From Scedosporium boydii (Eukaryota > Ascomycota > Sordariomycetes > Microascales > Microascaceae), in the NCBI GenBank assembly GCA_002221725.1, contig NJFT01000001.1, positions 124,001 through 188,000 of the forward strand: a stretch of 64,000 nucleotides of DNA. Reading direction: 5' to 3'. Both the position numbers and the translations under genes were made by a program. Positions 36,953-46,847 of this stretch are shown piece after piece. A model generated the notes under the pieces. It was not told the origin of the DNA. It made no database searches and saw only the letters and a list, made by a program, of their open reading frames with translations. The first letter of the stretch is position 1. Each line of letters starts with the position of its first letter.

Positions 36953-38721
36953 ATGGCCCTAACGAGCTCACGCCGACTCACTCTGCGCCTGCAGTGCTGG
37001 CACGAGGCCGACACTGGTGAACCCGAAGAGACGAACACCAAACTGAGGGACTTCTTTTCTACACGCTTCGACTTGGAGGGCTGGAGCGTACGGAGAGTGC
37101 CTATGGGGCAGGACAGCAGTGGAGGAGAGATAGTGCCAGCCCAGGTATTTCAATGTCATCTATCAACTTTTTCTCCGCCCGCCCCCGATATTACTTAGGT
37201 AGAACAAGGCACGCGCTGATCGTGGAAATGTCTCAACAAGATTGAGTTTGTGCACCCGTCACGTCTCTACAACTCAAGCGGCTCGCCGGCGGAGACTAAG
37301 AGGCTATGGCGTAGAATCAGCTCTGTCGCGGTCGATGAAAGCTTCCAAATCCTTCTCGGCCAGGTCATCGTCTCCATGAACATCTTGCCGCCTGGGTTAG
37401 CTAGGAGTCATCCCAGGTACCAAGACTTCACCTTCGGGGTCATGGTGTTGGATTTGAAACTCGAATCAAGTCGCGTCGCCCACGTTGCTGAGAATTCTTC
37501 GTACTTGACACCAGCCCTGTGGGTATTGCCATTTATCCTGGACGGAGGGAAGCCGGATGTTAACTGGACTATAGCGAAACGTCACTCGACCTTTCCGCCA
37601 GTCTCAAAAGCGCGCCCGACTTTCTTCAAAAGGTAAATTCTCATGGGTGTGACCTAAATGATGCACGCTCGGATTGTTTTTCTCACTCTTGGGCCCCGCC
37701 CTTTATAGATTCAAGCGGTACTAGGGCAGTGGACGACTTCGGGCGCGGCGCAAAAGCAGGAGCTTCGAGAGATAGCGCGTATCATCAACGAAAATGGGGG
37801 CCATTCGAGATTCGAACGGGCATGTGAGGAAGCCATCTTGACGATCCAGCGTGTCTGTACTACAAACAGTATGTACCATCTCTCAACTATGTTCCCCTTG
37901 ATATATCCCTGCTCTAGCAAAGACGGTCGTGTTGACAACTAGGATGACTCTAGCTCCATCGGCCGAGCAAATCAAGGACGCGCTGGTCGCTCTCCGAGAT
38001 ATGAAGTTATTGTATGGCGAGGCCGTCAATATCTCTAACAAACTTCTTGACCATCTCCAGAAAAAGAACCGGGGAACAAACACCAAACTCGCACTAGCAG
38101 CATCCATCCCCGCCGCCCTGGCTGTCGCAGGAATCATGCTCTGGTTCGGCGGTCCTCTCGCAGCTGTTGCCTCCTTTACTACGCTGAGCAAGGGAGCTAT
38201 GTTGGCGAGTGGAGGTGCAGTCGCCGTCTCTGGTGTGGGCATTGGCGGTGTAGGAATCAAGTCGTTCAGAGAGGGCGGTCAGTTGGAAAACTGTAAGTTG
38301 CACAAATGAGGGAACAATGCTTCTGGGAACCCCAAAATTAAAGTTAAAAAAAAAAAAAAAAAAAAAAAAAGAGTTTTGGGGGGAACAGCCAGCAGAGCAG
38401 GAGGTTACTAACTGTTCTTTAGTTTTGCAACGACAACAACGGATGGAGGCGTCTATGGAGAAGCTTTCTTGCTACGCCGCTGCTTGCTGGATGGAAAAGA
38501 TTTGGAAAATGAACCCTGGTGAGAAGGTGATGGCAGATTACCTGCCGTGCTTCGGGGCTGATCCCCAGCACCTCGACAAGGTCAAGTACGTAGAGAGCCA
38601 TATGAGGGCGGCTCTTAGGCAGTTCGAAACGGATTTCACACAGATGAAGGGCGATCTGGAAGGCGTTTACAAGGACGTAGGGCTTAACATATCGACTCGG
38701 TATGAGGCACAGACAAGTTGA
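36953..38721 (+). CDS. uncharacterised helical protein with long hydrophobic segment (gene J)
   Basis: Not recognised. The frame-consistent model is 36953-37144, 37241-37522, 37709-37868, 37918-38292 and 38423-38721, about 435 residues. The N-terminal half begins MALTSSRRLTLRLQCWH and is globular-looking. The C-terminal half is predicted largely helical: an amphipathic region (EQIKDALVALRDMKLLYG to NKLLDHLQKKNRG), then about 60 residues rich in Ala, Gly and Val (SIPAALAVAGIMLWFGGPLA; MLASGGAVAVSGVGIGGVGI), then more helices (NFLQRQQRMEASMEKLSCYA to RQFETDFTQMKGDLEGVYK). Helix-hydrophobic hairpin-helix is the layout of several alpha-helical membrane-inserting protein families; that is inference from layout only. 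The end of exon 2 is uncertain: the strongest donor (37633) gives a phase that does not match exon 3, so either the weaker donor at 37523 is used or the gene has a frameshift. Intron 4 carries a 25-bp A run. Confidence 0.55.
38346..38370. repeat. 25-bp A homopolymer in an intron of gene J
   Basis: Uninterrupted A run directly seen inside the intron 38293-38422; its exact length may be affected by sequencing. Confidence 0.8.
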
Positions 38722-39670
38722 ACAATCTTCGGTCAGTCACTACCTGTACTTCAGTGGCTTTTTGTTCTATTTTCTTCTTTTTCTTTTGCACTTAGGAAGA
38801 TACTCAATGGAAGAAATGTTTTATATTACTTTCCACTCTCGCGGCTTTTCCTGTTAATGCTCTCCAAGAGCCTCTGAAGACATGTCCTAATACCCGTAAA
38901 GCTTGGATACCATGAAGGGGTCACAGCCCGCACCACCTCCACTAGATAGCAAAGTTGTCGAAGAAGTAAGGTTAGCATACTACAGTATATACGGCAAGAA
39001 CTCGATATAAAGTTCAACCTTGACCTTGCTGTCCGTGGACCGGGCTTAAGGACGAGACGAAGCGGGATATCCAGGGCATTTGACTGCTTCAGTAGTACAT
39101 TCCCAAACCTCGATGCTTTAAACATGCTGACCAAACTGTTATTCATTTGCTCGATAATCTCTTCGCTCTTCCTTGCCGAGCGAGGACTCTTATTCAAGCC
39201 TGGCCTCTTCTATCCGAAACCTATAGATAGGTGACGGGAGGGAGCCTTCGGACAGTGTTGGGCCTGTTCCATCTGTTGGATGAGTCTTCCCCCTCTTCCC
39301 TCCCCCCCTTCCAACATACGTTGATCGATGTATTGGCTATTCTGTGCAAGCCCGAACTCTTTCTCCCTTCTTTTTACGGGGGATGGCTCCAAGTTTCTCA
39401 GGTTTGGGCCCTACAGGATGCTCCCATTCGATCCTCAACACTACCTCACATGAACAAAACAAACATTGAAGATATCAATACATTGAAACCCAGGGTCTAC
39501 ATCTACAGAGACAAATGCTCAAACTCCCTCCAAGACTAGAAACTATACAGAAAGCTATCAAGGAACAATCATTCATCCAACATCCTCACACTCTCTTCTA
39601 AGCTGCATGCCAAAAGTCCCTCCATAAAAACAGGAAAGAAAATAAAAAGTCTATATGAAATCAACGCTTT
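38722..39670. other. intergenic; possible gene fragment on the minus strand
   Basis: A minus-strand frame (about 39197-38826) reads through moderately protein-like sequence (SEEIIEQMNNSLVSMFKASR, then LDIPLRLVLKPGP) but has no ATG at its upstream end, no recognisable family and no clear splice partner. It may be a decayed gene piece. The rest shows nothing. Confidence 0.3.
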
Positions 39671-42192
39671 TTAAGCCGACGACGCCTGCTTCGACAGCAG
39701 ATTAAGAGCACTTCCCGCAAGGATAAACCCAGCCTGGTCCTCGCTCACCGCATGCTTCGTCCTAATGGTGACCTCCTCACCCGAATCCTTCTTCTTCACC
39801 AGCAGACTGACGTCTCCCTTGCCACCGTTCTGCAACATCTCGTACAGTCCCACGGTGCTAACCTCATCGCCGGCACCAATGAGGTCGTAGTCAGCCTCGT
39901 TCTCGAACGTAAGCGGGACGACACCCTGCTTCTTGAGGTTCGTCTCGTGGATACGCGCGAAGGACTTGACTAGCACTACCCGCGCACCGAGATACCTCGG
40001 CTGTAGCGCCGCGTGCTCTCGCGCGCTGCCCTCGCCGTAGTTATGCTCGGCCACCACGAGCCATGGCTGTCCCCGCTCCTTCCAGAGCTGGCCAAGCTCG
40101 GGGATCGTGTGCTTCGAGCCGTCGAGGTCGTACGCCGCGTTGACCTCGCCCGTCTCGGCGTTGACGGCCGTCATGAGCGTGTTGGTGCTAATGTTGGGGA
40201 GATGGCCCTTGTACTTGAGCCAGGGGCCTGCGGCCGAGATGGTGTCCGTCGTGCACTTGCCCGTCACCTTGACGAGGACCCTGAGGCCGGTCAGGTCGCC
40301 TTCGGGGAAGGCGTCGAAGGGTTCGAGGAGAGCGAGACGGTCGGAGGTGGGGGCGATGGCGATGGCGACGTCGGCGTTGGCGGGCTGGGAGAGAGGGAGG
40401 AGCTTCTCCTCGCCGGCGACGAAGGGCGAAGGAGGACCCTCGAGACCCTTGGGAGGCGAGAAGCGGAAGTCCTTGCCGTCGGGGGTCTTGATAGAGTCAG
40501 TCATGGGGTTAAAGGTGGTCGAGCCGGCAAAGGCCATAGCAGTGACGATTTCGGGCGACGCCAAGAAGTTCATCGTTTGGGGGTTACCGTCGTTGCGGCC
40601 GCGGAAGTTGCGGTTATAAGAAGTGAGAATGGCGTTCGGGGTGCCCTTGGTGACGCCGTCCTGGCGCTGCCACTGGCCAATGCAGGGGCCGCAGGCATTG
40701 GATAGGACGATACCGCCGGCCTTCTCAAAGGTCTCCAGAGTGCCGTCACGCTCGAGGGTTGCCCTAATCTGCTCACTACCGGGTGTGATGTAAAAGTCCG
40801 CCGCCGGCTTGAGTCCCGCCGCCGCAGCATCCTTGAGGAGGCTCTCGACACGGGTCATATCCTCGTACGAACTGTTGGTGCAGCTTCCAATGAGTCCGGC
40901 AGACAGCTTCTCGGGCCATGACTCCTCCTTGATAACCTCCTTGAACTTGGAGAGGGGCGTCGCGAGATCAGGCGTGAAGGGGCCGTTGATGTAAGGCTCG
41001 AGCTCAGAAAGGTTGATGTTGATGACCTGGTCGTACTCGGCACCGGCGTCGGCGCGGAACTTGAAGTACAGGTCTTCGGGAGCATCCTTTCCAGGGAAGG
41101 CTTGCAGAGCTTCGGCATTCTTGCTGGCTTGCGCACGGCGGGTGGCCTCAAGGTATCGGCTCGAGGCGGCGGTATAAGGGAAGATGGAGGTCGTGGCGCC
41201 GACTTCGGCACCCATGTTGCAGATGGTCGCCATACCCGTGCAGCTGAGGGTCTCAACACCGGGGCCGAAATACTCAATGATAAAGCCGGTACCACCCCGC
41301 ACGGTCAACTGGCCAGCGAGGTTGAGAATGACGTCCTTAGGGGAAACCCAGTCGTTGAGCTTGCCCGTCAGGTTGACACCGAGAATCTTCGGCGCCTTGA
41401 GCTCCCAAGGAGCACCAACGAGGGCCTCGACGGCATCAGCGCCACCGACGCCAATGGTTATCGTACAGAGACCGCCGGCGTTGGGGCTGTGACTGTCGGT
41501 TCCCAGCATCATGAGACCGGGAATGGCGTAGTTCTCGAGGACGGTCTGGTGGATAATACCCGCACCGGGCGGCCAAAAGTCCATACCGTACTTCTTTGCC
41601 GCCGACTCCAAAAAGTCAAAAACTTCCTTATTCGTCTGGATGCCAGCCGAGAGGTCGTCCTCGGCTCCCTTAGATCCGACAATAAGATGGTCGCAGTGAA
41701 TACTGGCGGGGATGGCGGGTTTGGCGAGGTTGCAGGACATGAATTGCAACAGAGCCATCTGGGCCGAGGCGTCCTGCATGTTCACACGGTCGGGGTTAAG
41801 GCGCAGGTTCGCCTTTCCGCGGACGCTCTTGCCATTGTCCGTGTTGCTCAGGAGCGTCTCCTCGGGGTTGTCGAGATGGCTGTAGAGGATCTTTTCGGCG
41901 AGGGTCAGTCTCTGGGCACCGAGGACCCGTCGAACCTGGGTGTATTTGTTATAGAGCTTCTCGTAGACCGGCGTCGGGAGACCGTAGCCCGGAGAAGTCG
42001 AGTATCGTCTCGCGTAGGAAGAGGCTCGTAACGTGGATGGGCGGAGCAAGCCCCGCTGGACGAGGCCCTATAAAGATTATTACTGTCAGAAATATGAACA
42101 CAGGAGCACGAGGGCTTGTAATTCTAGACAGGAAGAGAGATGCGCACCCTGGTGAGGTGGCCAGAGTGCCTGGCAAGGTCAATTGGCGCCAT
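39671..42192 (-). CDS. ACO2: mitochondrial aconitase, Aco2 type (aconitate / homocitrate dehydratase)
   Basis: 4Fe-4S hydro-lyase of the mitochondrial matrix. Aco2-type enzymes in yeast act mainly on homocitrate in lysine biosynthesis, and in filamentous fungi as a second aconitase. Exons 42192-42148 and 42067-39671, 813 residues. Seen: HCDHLIVGSKGAEDD, LGTDSHSPNAGGL, VGGADAVEALVG, cluster cysteines in SCTNSSYEDM and ACGPCIGQWQR, the swivel-domain motif GEGSAREHAALQPRYLGA and SFARIHETNLKKQG. The large exon is open at its 5' end without an ATG. A short upstream exon encoding MAPIDLARHSGHLTR joins in phase 0 to GLVQRGLLRPSTLRASSYAR, together a good arginine-rich presequence, which fixes the start at 42192. 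Confidence 0.93.
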
Positions 42193-43068
42193 TGTGGTGA
42201 CAAGGCCAGCGCATGCTCCGGTCTGCGAGACTCGAGACTTGGAGGCGTGTGGTCGTGTGGACTTGTGGATTCGGAGTGTGAGCGTATGTGGAAGGTGAAA
42301 AAAATATTGAAATTCAATGCTGCAAGGGTCTCTTCGAGTGTTTGCCAATCTTCGGCGAAGTGTAAAAAATTGATGTCTTCCTATTCGCTAGAAATGTCTC
42401 CCATCGAACCTCCCTTTCCCCAGTGTGGGAGTGTGGGGAAATCATCAAGCCGAAACCGGTCCGGAATCGAGGTTCTGAAGAACTAGTGGAATCAAGACGA
42501 ACATTTGATTGATGCTCTGGACACCATGTCGAAACTATATGGGTGGGCAAGATTGAACACACTCTAACAGTTCACCATCAATTGGTCTTTCCAGACTTGA
42601 GCTTATACAAAGCCTCACTGGGCCATTTTGTGTGAACATTTCCATCTCCCTTCCAAGAAGACTTTGGCACATGTAGAGTTTTGCATTGTATATATTATGT
42701 GGAAGTCCATCAACTCACGAAAGAAGATAAATCAAGGCAGCCTCACGATAGAACAATAGAATGTAGAGGACAACAGGAGAGCGAGCTTGAGAGACGATAA
42801 AGCAGAAAAATCAACATGAGGTATCATAATTCGCGCCCAATGATGGATGCACCCTTTCCCAAACTCCGTTCCAGGTAAGAAGAGCCTTAACCATCATCAC
42901 AAAAATACGAAACGTGAGTGTATGTATCAATCTACATGGCCTAGACAGAGATGCCTTGAAGGCTTTGCCTGGCTTGAGGGTTAATGTGCGCTTAGGCGGT
43001 GCCTAGAGGCTTAAAACCCGCCCTCAGCGAAAGAACTTGCGCTGATGCAGCTACCGTCTTCATCCTCG
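42193..43068. other. intergenic, aconitase promoter side
   Basis: Between two minus-strand genes. A cluster of GCCTAG/AGGC words near 42940-43020 (for example AGGCGGTGCCTAGAGGC) has weak dyad symmetry but no clear function. No gene is supported. Confidence 0.5.
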
Positions 43069-44526
43069 CTATAAGCCGCTAGGGCCGGGCAAATCATCAC
43101 ATGGATGCTTTTGCCTTTTGCGCCGCTCGATTTCCTTTTGTCTCTCGATCGACTTTTCGCGACACTTTCGCATCCATGCGACGGCCTTCATCCAGTTCGG
43201 GTTGGACTTTACCATATCCGGGAGCTCGGACTCGGGCACATCGCTAAAGTCCATGGGGCGGCCGAATTTCTCCGATCCCGATTCGTTCCTCGACTGGCCC
43301 AACGAAGTGACGCTCTGGATCAGGGCTTCTTCTCGTCGCCTAGCTCGCATTCGGGACGCCGCCTTCCCGAAATTGGCCTTCCGCCCGCCTCGCCGGCGAA
43401 TTTCTTCCATACGTCGTTGATACCACTCGTCTGATTTGTTATGGTTCCAATGGATCCTTGGGTCGACTCTTAGGAAGAGCTGAGACGCTTCGTCTTGCGC
43501 ACCACGGCCCCTCGCAGGCCCACTGGCACCGTGCCCATTCGTAGGCGGCATGGGCTGTCGGACGACAACGCCGGGCGGCGGCTTCGAGGCTCCTTCTTGG
43601 CTGTAAATCCAGTTGTCGAACTCGCTTTCATCCACCTTCCGCGGGATTTCCTTCCTCCTCTCTCTCCCCTGCTGTAGGAGAGCAGACTTGCGGGGAGTAA
43701 AGGCTGGAACTGCGGGCGCGGCACTAGTTTCGCGGCTCTCCTCTCTGGACGATCCCTCTTGATCTCGGGTGGATGTGTTGAATTCTTCGATGGCTGCCGC
43801 TGCGCCATCGCTATCACTATCATCCAAGATGGTGGTGCGCTTGCGCTTCGTTGGTGTCTTCGGGGCGACTCTGCCCGACGATCTGGGCCTTGCTTGACTT
43901 GGCCGTTTGCTCATGTCAATCTCACTCGAATTATTCTGTTGCGGCTGTGGTGCCATGGCATCTCTAAACGCATATATATCTTGGTTTTCGGTATTTCCCG
44001 CCGGGCTGGTGCTCCGTACAGGTCGTTTGCCGGTGGCAGAGATTTTACCGTTGCCGTTAGTTACAGCCGATAGAGATTTCGTAGTTGCGGGACTGCGGCT
44101 GGCAGGGGCCCCATTGACTCGTTCTCGTGGCGATAAAGATGCCTTTAGGGAAGAGGTTGGCTTTCTCCTCGAGTCAAGGGTAGTCACTTCTATAGTGTGT
44201 ATGGGGGGAATCGCTCGCGATCTCAACTGATCAGGGCTTAGGGGGTACGCATCAGGGTTAAGGTTGGGTTGCACCTCCTCATAAACAGAGAAATCCGATG
44301 GCGGTACGCCGTTGGGCTCCTGGTGTGCTTCATTTCTTAAGAAATCACCGCAGCTGGGGGCGAAATAGGGCTCGAACCGCCGGAATGATGCGGTTGATGC
44401 AGAAGACGGCCCAAGGCTCCCATATGGAGCACTCTGCGAGCCGTTTAACCCTATGCTCCTTGGGAGAGACGAGAGAGGTGCGCCGGTCGCGATCTGTCCG
44501 CCTGTCCTCGAGGAGCTAGGGCTCAT
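43069..44526 (-). CDS. basic, disordered, probably nuclear protein
   Basis: Unrecognised single-exon protein of 485 residues. The first two thirds are rich in Ser, Pro, Arg and Thr and probably disordered. A basic cluster PKTPTKRKRTT next to an acidic, phosphorylatable patch ILDDSDSDG looks like a nuclear localisation signal with an adjacent casein-kinase-2-type site. The C-terminal 150 residues seem ordered: RVDPRIHWNHNKSDEWYQRR, an Arg-rich helix MEEIRRRGGRKANFGKAASR, then NPNWMKAVAWMRKCREKSIE and a second basic cluster ERRKRQK. This C-terminal Trp/Arg-rich part is the best target for homology searches. The start at 44526 is the first in-frame ATG and there is no sign of an intron. Nuclear location is inferred. 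Confidence 0.8.
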   Translation of the reverse strand: MSPSSSRTGGQIATGAPLSSLPRSIGLNGSQSAPYGSLGPSSASTASFRRFEPYFAPSCGDFLRNEAHQEPNGVPPSDFSVYEEVQPNLNPDAYPLSPDQLRSRAIPPIHTIEVTTLDSRRKPTSSLKASLSPRERVNGAPASRSPATTKSLSAVTNGNGKISATGKRPVRSTSPAGNTENQDIYAFRDAMAPQPQQNNSSEIDMSKRPSQARPRSSGRVAPKTPTKRKRTTILDDSDSDGAAAAIEEFNTSTRDQEGSSREESRETSAAPAVPAFTPRKSALLQQGRERRKEIPRKVDESEFDNWIYSQEGASKPPPGVVVRQPMPPTNGHGASGPARGRGAQDEASQLFLRVDPRIHWNHNKSDEWYQRRMEEIRRRGGRKANFGKAASRMRARRREEALIQSVTSLGQSRNESGSEKFGRPMDFSDVPESELPDMVKSNPNWMKAVAWMRKCREKSIERQKEIERRKRQKHPCDDLPGPSGL

Positions 44527-45174
44527 GATTGAAGCCGCCCTGGCTGTCCGTTACCGAAAACCAGTAGCACTCGAAGCGAAATACGAAATCCCTTTTGCTA
44601 CTGTTCATTCGAACGTTGCTGTTAGCACATCACTCCACTAGCAAGGCCTGAATGGCGTATCACGACACCAATGGATCTGTTTGATGGAGGAAGCCTACCT
44701 CATAAATTCCGTTTGAATGGGATATTTCAGCGAAATGTGCAGCCTTGAACAAGATTTCGATCTATAAGCTGCTGCGATTCAAAGCACTACACCACAATGA
44801 AGTTAGCATGCAATGCGGTGGAACAGATCAACGATGTGACGAGAAATATGTTCCAGAAACAAGGAGAAGTCATCAGATCTTTTCAGTTATTGCTTCAGTC
44901 ATCATCCAAGACCGCAGCGGGTTTAAACGAAGCCAGTGTCCGTCGCCAAAACTGCCGCTGTCTTGGGAAGGATCGAGGGACAAGGGTCTCTACATCCATC
45001 CCACGCTGTCAGGCACAGCCTTTGGTCCCGAGATCACGAAATCATAGAGAACTCGCGACTCCAAACGTGCCTCGTATTCATGTCCACTCCATTGTCGGGG
45101 CATATATAGGTAGATATGCATATACACGGCCAACTAGACGGCGCCGGAGAGGGTGTGCCGCAGACCCATTAGAA
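44527..45174. other. intergenic
   Basis: Upstream side of the basic nuclear-type gene and 3' side of the small gene next to it. Open frames here (for example 44745-45047) show no recognisable content. Confidence 0.5.
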
Positions 45175-45606
45175 TCAAGCGACCACTGTGGCAAGTACGG
45201 CGGCGGCGGCAGGAACCAAGCCAACGATAATCCCAGAAGGGTCTTTGGTAGTCTGACCTTTTACCAAAGCTCATCACGAAGACATAGAATAAAATGAAAT
45301 TGAAGAACTCATCAGAGGGAGGAAATAAAATGTAAAACCATACCTTGTGGGGGCAAGAAGGAAAAGAAAAGGAAAAGGAGGGAAAAAATTGACGAAAATC
45401 CTCTTCTCACCTCCTTCACCCCTCCTGGGAAAAAGAAAAAAAGAGCACTACCGCCCGCCTCTCGCGTCGATCATTGAATCGGAACGTTGGGATTCACTTG
45501 GTGGTAGGCAGCCGTGGGTAAAGAGCTTTGGCGACCCCTCGAAGTTGAGAGTGACGATAAGTTGCGACGAGAGCGGCGGGTTCGGTGGGAGTTCGTCGCA
45601 GCTCAT
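45175..45606 (-). CDS. tentative small tail-anchored protein
   Basis: A short gene below the usual ORF length cut-off. Proposed exons are 45606-45498, 45424-45411 (14 bp) and 45252-45175, giving 66 residues with consistent phases (1, then 0). The product starts MSCDELPPNPPLSSQLIVTL and ends TTKDPSGIIVGLVPAAAAV-LATVVA, a single C-terminal hydrophobic helix typical of a tail-anchored protein. A TATAAAA element lies about 41 bp upstream of the ATG, which supports transcription but leaves a very short leader. The middle exon is the weakest point: another acceptor/donor pair around 45345-45355 could give a different centre. No family is recognised. Confidence 0.4.
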
Positions 45607-46847
45607 GAAATGAGCGAGGTTTCTGGAGGGAATGGGTGAGTCGGTGTTTTATAAGAGAGCCCGAAATGGCGACATGAGAAACGACCGCTCCAGCTTGTCC
45701 AGGCTCTTTAGTTCGTGGGAATGTGAGAATTAAGGTTCAAGTTGGAGACGGCAAGTGCGAGTGAACAGGATAAACTTAGCACGAGGCTACAGGTGATGAG
45801 TGATGACGGGCTAATTGTACATGCCACGGGAGTACATGCTACATGATACATGATACAAGTATTTCATACACATGTTAATGCTGGAGGTGAAATGCGATAT
45901 GCGATATGCCACATGCAACAGGCCAACCACAGCTCTTGATTCTTTGATTCTAGGCCCAAGCGCCGGCCTAATACTGGCGGCCGACTGGCTCTGGGAGGGT
46001 CCAAAGCACAGTACGAAGCTCCAGAAATTGCCCAGAACCTTAGAACCTGTTGTTTCCGCTTCCAGGTCTGGACCATTTCCGCTCAGCATCACTGCATCTC
46101 GGCATGCCCGTTGACTAACCACTTCAGCGAAGTGGGAAAGTGGACAAAGTAATATCACCTGCCGGATAAACGTCCGCGGATCAATTCAGTCATGCGTCGT
46201 CAGATATTACTATGTACGGAGGCAGGCAGTTGGATGCTGCCGCCGATTACCCGTGTCAACCACCTTCCCAATCCGAAGTTCATATGTGGAAAGCTCGATG
46301 TTAGCAGCCGAGACTTGTGAGCTTTAACGCCCACGGTACTTCGTACACTAGTAGCGCACAAGGGCACACTGTAGGTGTTGAGATTGATGACCTAACTTAG
46401 CGGGTTTGTGCTCCAAGTCGAGCGCATAATTGATAATTGATAGTGTCTGCTCCCCCGGAGACAGCACGTCCTTCAGCGATGAGCCCAGCCTTCCTGGCGA
46501 GGGTTGTACGGTGGTACTAAGCGCCCTTCTTCCAATTAATTTGATGTCTTGCTGGCTGCCTCGATAACTGCACCTCAGCCTGATGAGGGGCTCTTGTGGA
46601 TTGGCAACGTTGTCAACAGGGGCAAACTACTAAATTGCGACCCCTGCACATATCCTCTCGTTTTGCCCCCTACATAGCCTTGTCTTTGAGCACTGTCATT
46701 GTCTCGAGGCTCTACAGCAAGGCTTCAATTTAAAGTGACTATTTGTATACCTTTGTATTCCGATCTACACCCGTCAAACCGAAATTGGCGGACCACACCA
46801 CTCTTCGAAGCTCCCTTATATCCACCGTCCCCCAACTGCGCGACGCG
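45607..46847. other. divergent promoter region
   Basis: Lies between the tentative small gene (minus) and the SCY1-like gene (plus). A TACTTCGTA 9-mer is at 46337-46345, and alternating ATACATG/TGATACA words occur at 45835-45860. No coding sequence is supported. Confidence 0.45.

Noticed and set aside
38826..39197. Minus-strand frame as a functional gene
   Set aside because: No ATG at the upstream end, no acceptor that adds a start exon convincingly, and no family; kept only as a possible fragment.
40013..42031. Long plus-strand frames (up to about 309 codons) opposite aconitase
   Set aside because: They are antisense shadows of a codon-biased, strongly conserved enzyme gene.
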